DNA of 64,000 nucleotides from Physcomitrium patens (Eukaryota > Streptophyta > Bryopsida > Funariales > Funariaceae), in contig NC_037267.1 of NCBI RefSeq assembly GCF_000002425.4, forward strand, positions 12,570,044 to 12,634,043. The letters run 5' to 3'. The position numbers and the translations under genes were made by a program. Position 1 is the stretch's first letter. The number at the start of each line of letters is the position of its first letter. This document shows positions 46,712 to 58,395 of the stretch, in pieces. The notes under the pieces were generated by a model that saw nothing but the letters and a program-made list of their open reading frames with translations, searched no databases and was not told the origin of the DNA.

Positions 46712-49643
46712 TCAAACCTTCGCTCTCATTCCTAGATAATGAGCCCAAGGTAGTTTTGTTATAACTTCTGAAAGTTCTGACTCACCACCGCTATCACTAA
46801 CTTGCAGTCCATGCCTCTCGCTTATCCACAAAACAAGAACATCATCATCAGAAGGGAAGTCTTGGTCCTTTGGGACAGCCTCGAATGCGAGCTTCTCAGC
46901 CGAAAGCCCAATGCTAGAAAGTGACTTTTTCGTAAAAGCGTATCCTTCAGCTTCATACAGCACAATTAAGAGCCTCTTTTCCAGTTGATGAGCAGCTGCA
47001 ATCATCTCCAAATCAAGCAGTATTTCATTAGTTACTAATGCACATAATAAATTCTTTGTTCAGAAGAAGGAATTTAACGAAATTTGTAGCAAATTGCTTT
47101 TCATCCTGAATCATCCTTCCTTGCGATAATCCTAGGTAAATGCTGATGTACAAACTCATTCTGATACAAGCTTAGCATGCTTAGACTCACCGAGGTCCTG
47201 TGCAACCTCCACTTGTCTCGTGAACTCTCCTCCACCTCCGAACAAGGCAAACTTCCGAGAACTACCCAAAGTCAATGGCACCAGCATGAACATGCAATTT
47301 GTACCTGAAAAAACGTTGGGAAAGCATAAACATGAGTACCTACTATTTAAAATAGCGTCTTAGATAGAGAATGTTTTTAGAAGAACACGGATTCTCAACA
47401 TTATCAACAGTGATTCTTCCGATACAATTACATGCCTAATATTCACTTGTTGATCTTGTCAGAATGCACATGGTTTGGAGGGGACTTTAGCATGCTAAAG
47501 ACATACATAACATGCTTTGCTAGAAATTTTAGAGCTGGTCTATCAGATTCTCATCATCCTGAATAGCCACATCTGAGGATCTTAGCGCAATTCATGAATG
47601 TGAGGACCAACCATCAGCAGTGCTCGAGTCCGGACATGTGAGAATACTCGAAAGATCACTCCTATTCTCCTCAAACCATGTGGAAAGCACTCTATAAGCT
47701 TCTTCACTACTTAATACTTGTGGATAGGAACCAAGCATGGCTGTACTCAGCTTGGAATTTTGTTGACCTCTCTCACCCTTCACGGTTGCTGCATTCTCAA
47801 ATAAAGGATTACAATATCAAATATTAGTATACAATCTTGCAAGTGCATCAAAAGAACTACAATATCCATTTTTAAAGAAAAAAGTGCAAACACACAAAGT
47901 TACCGTGCACTTACAAACAACCCAAACCCCAAGAGCTGCAGCAAGCCCAAGGCATAGGATGCCGGATAACACCAGCAATGTAGATAATATTCTGACCAAC
48001 CGCCTTAGCTGATCCACTTGCGCATCATCCACTTCGGGCCCAGTCTCGACAACAGCGTGAGCTTGAGCTCTTTCAAATCTATGACCACCCTTTCCAAATT
48101 CAAGTAGACATTAATAAGTACCGACTGATGAGTAACAACAGAAAAAAGCAGTGAAGTTCAGTCGAGTATGAAGATGGCATGGCCATATACTTTTGCATAC
48201 CAGGACAAAAAGAAACACCCAAACATCCGAAAATCTGCAAGATAAATTTATTCGAGAGAGTATACATAGAATGTCGCTGGGCTGCATACCTGCAATTACC
48301 AAGTCTTTCCTCTAACGATCTCACTCGAGTTTGGTGCTCAGTGAGTGAGTATTCACAGGAACCGACCTGAATTTTCTCTTCCGAGTGTTGATTGATTGGC
48401 TCTTCCTTCTGCACACCAAGCTTCGCTGCATAGAAATCTCGCTCCGCTTCGCACAAGGCAAGCACTGCTTGTTTCTGATAAGTACACTCCTCTGCACCAA
48501 TCATCGCTTGACGCATGGCTTGACAATGCGCCAGGTCCGCAGCCACAGCATTTCTCTCTGCACTGTGCTTTACTCGTAGCGAAAGTTCTTTCTCCACGCA
48601 TGAACGCCGCAGCTCTAACTTCTCCTCCAAAAATTGAAGCCGTAGTTGCGAATCTGCATCCCTCCATTCTTTTTCTTTCTCTACTAGAGCCCCTTGGCAG
48701 CTAAGAATTTCTCTCTTCAGCACAGACATATCAGCCTCAAGCTCCAGAACACGCCTTGCTGCGTCTTGGATTGTGTCATTGCACCAGGAGTTGAGCACGC
48801 TGCGAGAAACTTGTGACGCTTTGTGCCCTGTACATATGAGCACCAAGTCTCGAACGGTACTCTCAGCCACATTCAATATAAATCATGACTCAACTTACAA
48901 CTCAACTCATCAACACTCTGAACACACGAGGTCATCATCCAAAATAGGTCACCCGTAAATAGGAACATTATTTGAACCACAACTGGCTGATAGAGTGATA
49001 GGTTTGTCGTATAACTCAGTACCATGAACAAAGGATGCTAGCAAGCTTAGAATATATTACTGCTTGATCATTTTTTTACTTCTCACAACTCCTCTCTAAT
49101 GTATTTAAACGATCATTGCGAATGATCCCATTCCAATTCTAAGCACGACCTCTCAAAATCAACGCAATTCACATCCACTACTAAAACAGAGTCATTGCAG
49201 CCCAGTCACAACACTGACATACATGAATATTTATTGAGAAACGAACGATTCGCGCAAACATCCGACTCCACAATGACCATCCAAAAGGACAGTAAAAACG
49301 ATAAGAAGCAAGAAAAATGTGTATGAAATCAAAACACACAAGAACCAGTACTATGCAACAAAAATAAAATAAAAATGAAGATGGTGCATCACGTTCTTCC
49401 TGTATGTGAGATCGCACAAGGAAAAATCCCCTGACACTTACCAGGGTTCCACATGCGAGCATCGGAGAGCCAATTTGAGGAAGAATCGTCCACATTGCAC
49501 GCTTCTTCCTCCCCTTTGTTGCATGTTTGTACTCCTCTGCCCAAAGCTGTAGTTGTGCACACTGCGAAGAAGACACAAAGGAAAAGAAATTGTGGGCTTG
49601 AATGCTTGCTCCCCACTCTTGAGTAGTAACCCCAATTAGCCAT
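46712..49643 (-). CDS. Coiled-coil single-pass membrane protein, unknown family
   Basis: Exons in coding order: 49442-49643, 48290-48827, 47915-48089, 47612-47788, 47191-47304, 46712-46995; about 496 residues. A signal peptide (FLFLCVFFAVCTTTALG) leads into a heptad-rich coiled coil of roughly 170 residues (RRVLELEADMSVLKREI, SLEERLG). A transmembrane helix follows (LVRILSTLLVLSGILCLGLA). After it come a Ser-rich stretch and a conserved-looking C-terminal domain (RKFALFGGGGEFTRQVEVAQ, VLVLWISERHG, LPWAHYLGMRAKV). Five of six exons join in phase. The junction between 48290 and 48089 does not, so either the donor differs or a small exon is missing there. The topology would put the coiled coil on the lumenal/outside face. 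The family is not recognised. Confidence 0.72.
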
Positions 49644-51497
49644 TGCTTGCTTGGACGACAGTGTAATCAGTCGATCATGCGCATCAACAACGCAGGGGCG
49701 ACACAAAATTGCAAAATTAACTCCAGTCCCGAGCTCCACCAAAGCTTCACTCCCAGAACCATATATCCGGACCTTTTAATTCTATGATACCCGTTTATAT
49801 ACATGCCACCGCCTCGGGGTACACATTTACCTAGTTCCGGGTAGGTTTCAGTATTGATGCCCGCTTGAGTCGATATATACCCCGTGATACTCAGGGCTTC
49901 GTGAAAACCTCTCGGTCCTGCTGTTCCTAAATAAATCACAACAGCAAATATCTCATATATCAATTTCTCTAAACAAACTATTTTTTTTTGGCAGTTATAG
50001 AATTTCGGTTCAATTTTAAAAAAACTTTACAACCACAGAGCCACATCTCAAGACTTAGTAGTCTCTTTATTTACGGTCCTACTGTTTCTAAAATAATCAG
50101 TTTTATTTAATCAAACTTGTGTAATAAATTTTCACAAGAGATAGTTGATCGTTATATAATCAAAATTTTTATTTCTATTTATACATATACTCTTATACTT
50201 ATTCTGATTGACGTGTCCAACTTACCACTATAAAAATATACCCTAAACTCGTCTATCTTGACTCAAGAAAGAAGATATGTTCTTTGAGTTCATACTCACT
50301 AAAGAGTTATTTTTTGAAAAAAGATCAATTATGAAATGAGTTGTTGTTTATTAATTTTTTTATGAAGCCTTCAGGTTTTTATAAAATTATTACATGACTG
50401 CTTTTTATTAGCTAATATGTATAGAAGTAAAACTAAAGGAGGACACAACTTTTTAGACTTGTTTTGAAGGGAACTATTAAATAGTGGTACCTCCCATCAA
50501 AGCAAGCAAGTTTTGAACATAGTTTGTGAGCAGCTCAAGCGTTGGTGCCAGGTCTGGGCACTGGCAAAGCTGTAAATAATTTAACCCCTTTTCGTATCAT
50601 CCTGGCCATTGTTAGTGCTTAGTTCAGACATGGTTACTGGTTTGATAAAGAGGTATCCATGAACTACGAGTCGAACTCCTAATGCACAAAGAACAGGGAA
50701 GAGCAGTTTGTGCAGCTGAGGCAGAGCGATTGCATCTCTGGGCAGAAGGGCAAAAGACGCCTCCAGGGATAGCAGCAATGGAGATGTATCCCAGTGGAAC
50801 ATATTTTACAAATGCAATTCCTCCTTTGAATGAGCCTGTCTTGCAGTCTTGGAGCCTCCTGAATCATACGTGTATCCAATTAACCTGAAATCTTCAGGTT
50901 TACATGTAGGGTTCAAATCGTGAGTCGCGTTGTGCTTTGTGCGCAGCGCCATTGTTCTTTCCGGTGATCAGATGGGAGAAGGACAATATAGACACATCTT
51001 AATTGTATTCCTACATCCAATTGTCTTCCTCTCATAATGCTGGCCGAAAATTGCTACCACAAAATACGCCCAGGTCTATGCACTCACTGTTGATTCAAAA
51101 CTGAGTGATATGTTTCTGAACCATGTATCATATTTGTTGTAACCGGTTCAAAACCGGCTCAAAACCATCGCTTAAGTACATTGCAGATAGATTAAAACGG
51201 AGCTCTTCCACTCACCCCAGGCCTATATCAATCTGGAGCGTATTGAAAGTTGAAAATCCATACAGGAGCTTAGGGGTCCTACAGAAATCGGGAGACTCCT
51301 TGCAAATGTTACATGTTGAAAATCAGATACAAATAACACTGTCCAAAATATATAACCCTGTTAACGACCAATAGTTCGCGGGACCCCAAGGTCAGATCTG
51401 TCGTGTGTATTATCTTCCACTACGACCATAACAGGCTCCATGATAGCTTTCACTTATCTGCAGCCTTCCCACACGAAGAGCCGGGAGTTTACCGATT
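49644..51497. other. Intergenic; AT-rich core
   Basis: 49960-50500 is AT-rich. 50560-51490 is balanced and shows overlapping short frames on both strands (for example 50581-50802 minus, 50682-50888 plus). None has a recognisable domain or clear splice partners. The 3' UTR of the ERH gene lies at its right edge. Confidence 0.55.
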
Positions 51498-52681
51498 CTA
51501 ATTCTTGGCAAGCCTCTTCAGCCGTTGGAAAGCCTGCTGCTTGATCCAGGATCGATCGAAAGGTGCATAAGCTAGAATGGCTGGATCAAACCTGCAGCAA
51601 GGGTTCAAAGGCATATGCCGATCAACTTCCGCTATCACAGAAATAACTTCAGCTGAAAATTTCAACACGTTGCAGAGCTGGAAGGAGGAGTGATATAAAC
51701 CTACGGAGAATTTCTGGTTAGAGCACGATAAATTTTAAGGTATTAACACCACAAAAGACCTTCTTAAGAAATCTTGCATTAAAAGAGCGGTTCAATTAAT
51801 TCCTCGCATTTCCACATCACGATGCAGCAAAGAACGGAATAGAGAAAGCGAAGACGCTTACACAAGGGCGCTCAGGTCAGTGAGAGCTTCAATATATTTG
51901 TACAAGTCGGACACGTCGTAAGTGATATTCCGTAGATTAGGATTTGCCTCTTTCAACCTCTTTTCAAATTGTCCACAAATACCTGCTCAGAAAATTGCAA
52001 AAGCGAACAACGCCAATAAAAATAAAAATAAAAACTGTCAACAGCATACTCCGTAGCGGAGCAATTTTTGTGAAGTTCAACTCAACGATAAATACTTACA
52101 AAAATCTAGGCATACACACTGAACTAAGAATCGAAGATTAAAGATTGAAAATCTCGATATATCTTGCAGGAGGAGGCATTTGAGAGGAATCAAGTACCAT
52201 CCATAGCAGCTGGGACAGACTCGTAGTCCATGAAGGTGCGAGTTGCCCGGTTAGTAGTAGGTTGAATCAAGATAATCGTATGCCTCTGCGCCTGCATGAT
52301 TCATGACAAGTCAACAAGCTCAAAGACCAATTCAAGCAACCGAAAATTGAACCCAGACAGTGATTCTCTAGTCCGATTTACCAATGCAACACAACCCGGA
52401 CACGGTAACAAAACCCTAATATCCCACGTGCAGTACCGGCACCACCAATCACGCCATTTCTTATTTTTTAAACTCCCGGCACAAACTCCACACTCCACAC
52501 TCCCGACCTCCAACATCGAATCCCTGCCTTCAAAGAGCCACGAGATGAAGAAAGAAGCAACCAAACCAAATGCACACACTCCACGCCTCCACTTGCGCAA
52601 AGCAAGCGGGACTGTTATGTCGCGTGAAACGAAAATCACGAGCAAGAGCATAGAAAACGAGAGCCAATTTGCACATACCAT
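51498..52681 (-). CDS. ERH: Enhancer of rudimentary homologue
   Basis: Small, highly conserved nuclear protein linked to RNA processing and decay in other eukaryotes. Exons in coding order: 52679-52681 (only the ATG), 52198-52291, 51862-51982, 51498-51591. Phases close exactly, giving 103 residues, the usual family length. Diagnostic blocks: HTIILIQPTTNRATRTF, MDYESVPAAMDGICGQFE, RNITYDVSDLYKYIEALTDL, YAPFDRSWIKQQAFQRLK. A long GC-rich 5' region lies to the right (52682-52950). The first intron falls immediately after the start codon, so the initiator is alone on its coding exon. Identification is very secure. Confidence 0.95.
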
Positions 52682-53136
52682 GCCGATAGCGGATGCAGCG
52701 ACGAGAAATGAACTAAGGAATGGCGAGAGCGGGACGAGGAGGGAAGGGCGAGGGCGAGGGCGAGGCGAGGATGCGAATTGGAGTCAGGCACGAAGTGGAA
52801 AGAGAGGCGGAAACTGGCTATGTCGTCGAAGAGGCTCTCTCTCGCTCTCATCGGAGAAGAAGCCGCGGCGTCGACCACCCGGCCCTCGCTCGCTCTATTC
52901 TGAGGTGGGCCATGCACCACTTCCCTCTACCGCCAACGAATGAATAATGCCTTGGACGGATGTTGAAACTGCGGTTCACGGATGGATGAATAGCTTTTCG
53001 TCGCTTCAAGTGAATTTACTGTGGGTGGTGATTTAGTCTTTGTGGGATATTTCTGCGGGTTCGTTTGAGCCACACTGTGTTGGACTCTTTTTTGTGAAGT
53101 TCTCTGCTACATAAATGATGTGATAGTCCTGTTATA
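52682..53136. other. 5' region of ERH and short spacer
   Basis: GC-rich to about 52950, probably promoter and 5' UTR of ERH. It then drops to transposon-like composition. Confidence 0.6.
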
Positions 53137-53620
53137 TTGTGGCCTGAAATTGTGGCAGAACTGTTGGAGGGCCAAACCATCAAAGATCAACCTGACCTTG
53201 CTGGTCAAGTCTTTCAATTAAAATTGAGGGCTATCCTGAAAGGTGTACATGAAGAGGCATTTGGTGAAGTTGTGGCTAAGTTGTGGGTGATTGAGTCTCC
53301 TATATATGCACATTTTGATCATATTGGAGGAACATAGTAAGTTGAGAATGCCATAAGAGTTTGACTCTTTGGTGTTCATTGAATTGTAAGACCCTCTTTT
53401 GCATCCAAGAGCATATGAGGCAATAATAAGTTGTATGCTCCTTAGACCATGTGGCATTGAGAAACCAAATGCCTTGTGCATGATTGATAGATGTTCCAGG
53501 AAGCAATATCCATAGATGTTTAATATAGAAATAAGATGCAATGAAGATGTATATCCAATTTATCAATGCCCAGATGGTCATGGTTATGATACATTCAAGG
53601 CTGCTTGTGTAGTTTTTAGC
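53137..53620 (+). mobile_element. Helitron Rep/helicase N-terminal fragment (decayed)
   Basis: The first frame (53137-53337) contains PDLAGQVFQLKLRAIL, FGEVVAKLWVIE, the pattern of the Helitron-like replication-initiator domain. After a break, a second block at about 53430-53600 reads RPCGIEKPNALCMID, then INEDVYP-like NEDVYPIYQ, also in the order found in Helitron Rep proteins. The segment between, including the HUH-bearing H-A-H region, is missing or scrambled, and stops occur. No Helitron ends were identified. The fragment is non-functional. Confidence 0.8.
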
Positions 53621-56125
53621 CTTTACAACTTGGATAGGGAGTGGAAGTAGTACCTTCAATAAGTGGCAGTCATGAAGACATGCAGCCAACTGTAAACTCT
53701 TTTTGTAGTTATTTTGATGCATTATATTCTTGCTAATGCAAGGGTGCTTTAGACCAACAACAAGCAAAGTCGTTTAGACAATTACGCACATCTCTTGCAA
53801 AATTAAAGATATTAATAGCCCACAAACAAGGAAGTAGAAAGCTTTGCACTTGCATTCATGGCAAAATAGTTGTAAAAATTTGATATAAGTCTTGCAAAAT
53901 TCAATTTGTCAAAGGTTGTGAGGAATTTGAACATTCTATTAGGTCATTGTTTGATTAGGAAATAGCTTAAAATCAATACATATCACATACATGTGTAGGC
54001 TTAGAATAAAAACACACTTCTAACTAAAAATCAATAAGTTACATACCATAAAATAGTTGATGCATATACTATAATGGAACTAATTTTTTTATTTTTTTAT
54101 TAATATTTCTAATAGTACTTAAAAAGTATTCTTGAAGAATCTTCTATTAAAATATGTTTGGACTAATAACAATGTTGCGCTTATAGTAGAATCTTGAAAT
54201 ATTGCTACATTGTTACTACTAAAAGGTCAATTGACACATTCAAGATTTAAGATTTCTATTCAATTAGAATTGATCTCTACTTGCAATAGTTGCAAGCAAT
54301 CAAAATTAATAAGAGTATTACATTAAACAAAATTGAGTGTGTGAAATGAGGCATCAATGATGAAGAAGATAGCAATTGAAATTACAAATAGAATAATCTA
54401 TAATATAAGCAATCAAAATGAATCATTTCATGACAATTTCATGTCCAAAGATTTTTGGAAATTACTTTTAATGATATCTAGTAAATGGGCTAAAGCAACA
54501 AAAAATAATACCATGTCTAATTCTTAAAAAAAAAAATGCAATATATGATTGATAGAATCACAAATATAAGCAGTAACACTCCATCTTTAAAAATATCTTT
54601 CTTGACGAAGAAACTAATTTTTGAATTTAAATATCGATCAAAAGCATCTTTTCATAAAAAATTCTAATTTATAATTTAAGCAATATATTAGAAGAGTGTG
54701 GAAGCTCTACAAGAGCAAGTAAATATGGAATAAGTGTATTAAAAAATTTAGGGCCTAAATTGATGTTAGTGCCTAATATAATTAATAGAGCTTGATCTAC
54801 AACTACAACTCCTTCTAATGCTTCTTCTCATTATTGTTTTGTAATTCTGTGACCAATGATATTTAGAAAAAATAAGAACTACACAAGTCCAAAAAAGCTA
54901 ATTTCTTAGCAAAATGGTTCACAAGAAAAAAAAGTGATGGATTTTTAATGCAACTGCTCAATATCTAATTGCTTGACAAAGAATGTCTTCAATCCTTTCA
55001 TATGCCATTCAAGCTTTTTTCATGCTATTACTTTTATTTGCCACCATTTTTTTGGCATGCTATGTTGTGACCACTACTAATTTGAATAATATAAATTCTA
55101 TCTAAAAAGAACAAAACATAGATAAAACCAATATATAAGAAATAATATATAGATATAAAAATAAATAGAAATTGACTCGATAATTGAATCATTAATCTAA
55201 ATAATATGAAAGGACATAACACTCAAGGACATATCATATAATTAAACATATTAAAACTCTTAAATATCAAAAAAATTTACTATTACATCTTAAATATACT
55301 TAAATAGCTAATACTAGGATGTGTATTGAACAAAGCACCTTCTGTCAAACTTGAAAATATTTCAACATCATGCTCAAAATTATTTCACAACTAAGTAAAT
55401 ACATATGAATATATTATGAATTTATCAAATTCTATTCAAAAAGAGCTCAAAGATATTTAGTCAAGTATTTGACTATTAATTAGTGATCTTTGAATAAATG
55501 TGAAATATGTATAAACTATTATAAATTTGATAGAAAAAAATAGATCACCTCAAAAAAAAATTCTTCAACTTCATCCAGCTTTCATAAGATTTGTAAGATT
55601 GTGGCCAAATTATTAATTATAATGATTGTTGTGAGACTTTTAGGCCTTTGCTATAACAAAACCATGAAATATCATGTTCTAAAAAATTAAATGAAGTTAA
55701 ATCAAAGAATATACAATTACTACCATTAGAGTCCATAGTTATTATCCATCATTCAAAAAAAGTAGATGAAAAATTGTATTGAGAAGAAGTAATCAATGTG
55801 TGAAGAGAGATTTGAAAGTTTATATTATAATACTATAAAATATCCAACATTGATATAATATTTATATGCAAATTTCTTAAGTGTGATTAAGTAAGCATGT
55901 ATCTAACTATCACATACAAATATACATTTTTAAAGTAGCCTTTTAATTCCATGTATATATATTTTATAATATTTTCAATTAATTATGATCTATATTTATT
56001 ACCTATTGCAACCACCTAGATCAGCACATGACCTTATTATCAAGGACATGAATTGAAAGAATGTACATAAATCTAAAAAACTTGTATTAAAAAAAAGTAA
56101 CAAAATAGCAATAAAGTAATATGTA
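53621..56125. other. AT-rich, probably old transposon sequence
   Basis: Strongly AT-rich with no open frame of interest. Short non-ATG frames such as 55034-55222 are low complexity. It may be the downstream remains of the Helitron or other repeats, but no diagnostic motif was found. Confidence 0.55.
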
Positions 56126-56572
56126 TGTTAAAAGAAAACTGGAATGGCTATTGCCAAAAGACAAAGAAATTAGAGATTCTTAAATCTAGACTAGAAGTAA
56201 GAAAAGAGTTGATAAGAGTGAAGAAGACTTTACTCTTGCCTCTATATATACTATCTAACTAAGAGCTACATGGCAATGTTCTATAGGACCTCTAATATGT
56301 ATTGACTTTACAGGATACATGCCTTAGCTTATAAGGCAAGTTTTTTACGAGTAGGCCACATAGTTAGCTTTTGCTTCAAGCTACCAACATGTGTGGCACT
56401 TGGCCAACTTGTTGACCACGTTTTTAACTTAAAAAGTTGATTATAGACACCTATAAAGTCAAAGTGGCATCTATAAAGCTTCTATAGAAGATATTATAGA
56501 ATTAACTTATTTTTACCTATTTTTATCTAATGATATAGATAATTATTGGTTTACATGTATATGTTTGTGATA
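56126..56572 (-). repeat. LTR-B, 3' LTR of the minus-strand element
   Basis: 447 bp, reading TG...TA on the plus strand. It is closely related to the solo LTR at 9855-10322, sharing for example CTGGAATGGCTATTGCCA and CTATATATACTATCTAACTA. Confidence 0.9.
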
Positions 56573-57129
56573 TTAACCTCCTTTTGAGAGACAAATTCCA
56601 TGAAGAGCGATCATCATATATTGAAGAAATCCAAGATGTGACAAATTATATTTGTCACATACTTTGATCTTTGTCTTCTTCAAAGATTATTGATAGAGCT
56701 TCTCAACCATTGACAATATTTCATACTAGGGAAGAAAGACCACTCAATTATTTGATTGTTGTTGAGGCCTTCTTAACTCTTTCAAATAAAATATTTAAAA
56801 TACCATCAAAAATTGTTCCTACCTCTAAAAAAATTAACAAATATTCGAAATTCCTTCCAAGGTCGTGATATCAAATGCTTTGTATCTTGCCATCTATTCC
56901 AAGAAGAACATATTGTTCTTGAAGATCTTCATCTCGATTGCATCATCTTGAAGGTTGTGACAATTACAATGTCTCCTCTAACAAGTCAAAAAACAAAGGT
57001 TTTTGAGTCAAATCCATTAGTTGTTGATTCTTTATTTTTTTAATGTCACAAATATATAAAAAATACAAATAAAGATAAAAGATAGAATGTAATATTTCCT
57101 AGACCTTGTTTCTTTTATAGAAAAGACTT

Positions 57130-57810
57130 ATTATTTTTTATCTTGGTTTTGATGGATGTCATCCATAAAAAGCCTCCATTTCTTTTACTATATTTATAAG
57201 TTTATTTAATGGATGCTATGTGCATTTACAAATATCATATCTCCGCGAATGAATAAGATATTTTAATTTATTTTGGCGTTGCCTTGAATTTAGAAGTTCT
57301 TCCACTTCAAATTCTTTATTATTCATCACTCTTATAGGAGGATGTAGACCTTATCTTCTTCTTGGTATGTTCATATTTTCATATGATTCAAGAAGAGACA
57401 CGTTGAAGATAAGATGGATCTTCATTGACTCCAATAGAAATAATCAATAAGCAACTAGATTGATTTGTCCACAAATATGAAAAGGTCTAAGCTTGTGATA
57501 GTCCAACTTATCACAAGGATGAGTAGTCTTAATATTATGACAAAGTAATCATATATTGTCACCTACATTAAATTGTGGTTGTTTCTTTCAATAAGCATCC
57601 GTGTTGATCTTTTGTCGTTCTTGAACTTCCTTTAATTGCACCTTCATTGTTCTATGTAGCTTTAACAAATGATTTGCCAAACCTTTTGCCACATGATTAT
57701 CAACTTTTGAAAAGTCAAAAGTATCAAATTGTGGATGGTAATAATAATTAATAAAGAAAGATATTTGTTGCGTAGTAGAATGCATCGTACTATTACAAAG
57801 CAAACTGTGC
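57130..57810 (-). pseudogene. Integrase C-terminal part and chromodomain of the LTR-B element
   Basis: Minus-strand translation shows AKGLANHLLKLHRTMKVQL (57588-57803), then the GPF/Y-like region (CDKLDYHKLRPF, about 57440-57570). A chromodomain remnant follows (about 57130-57320; EFEVEELLNS, KLKYLIHSRRYD). It corresponds in order to the end of pol in element A. Stops and Trp/Gly losses show decay. Confidence 0.82.
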
Positions 57811-57834
57811 CAATGGCAAGATGGTTCTCTAATT

Positions 57835-58085
57835 GTCTTGTTGATAATTGATGGTACACCTTCATAGTTAGCTTGTTCTTTAAGCTACCAACATGTGGCA
57901 CATTTCCAAATTATTGACCATATTTTTAACCTAAAAAATTAATTTTAGATACTTATAAAGTCAAAACAACATCTATAAAGCTTCTAAAAAACTTGAATAG
58001 AAGATATTATAGAATCAATCTACTTTTACCTACTTTTATTTAATCATATAGATAATTATTAATTTACATGTGTATGTTTGTGACA
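57835..58085 (-). repeat. LTR-B, truncated 5' LTR
   Basis: About 250 bp matching the right-hand half of the 56126-56572 LTR (for example CTTTAAGCTACCAACATGTG and the end TATGTTTGTGACA). The other half was removed with the internal deletion. Confidence 0.8.
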
Positions 58086-58352
58086 CTTATTGAAGTTCCT
58101 AATTTGTAGAGGAAGCAAGATTATTAAATAGAGCAAAAGGTATTGAAGTGTCCTATGTAGCCCAAATATAAGTAAATCTTTCCAAATGAAGATAAATGAA
58201 GTAAAAATTTTATTTTGTATTGCATTTTTTGAGCATACCTTGGAATAAATGTAATTTAGAAATTTTTTCTTGATCATTTTATGAATAAAATTTTCTTATA
58301 AAGCTAGAATTTTGATCTAGTAAATGAGATCAATAATTTAGTAATCTTTTTA

Positions 58353-58395
<43 letters not shown>

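Larger units (their letters stand above)
56126..58085 (-). mobile_element. Internally deleted LTR-B chromovirus
   Basis: Minus-strand Ty3/gypsy element. In its own direction: a truncated 5' LTR (about 57835-58085), the end of the integrase core, the integrase C-terminal region, a chromodomain, a 3' noncoding region, a polypurine tract (AAAAGGAGG, complement of 56578-56589) and a complete 3' LTR (56126-56572). Everything from mid 5' LTR through gag, protease, RT and most of the integrase has been deleted. The remaining coding sequence is riddled with stops. No target duplication could be matched. Confidence 0.85.

Noticed and set aside
49181-49576. A 131-codon minus-strand frame
   Set aside because: Overlaps exon 1 of the coiled-coil gene in another frame and continues into its intron.
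50581-50888. Overlapping small frames on both strands that might be a gene
   Set aside because: No domain, no splice partners and no clear start; kept only as unresolved intergenic sequence.
52296-52943. A 215-codon plus-strand frame
   Set aside because: Antisense to ERH exon 1 and its 5' region. Low-complexity Arg/Gly/Ser sequence with no family features.
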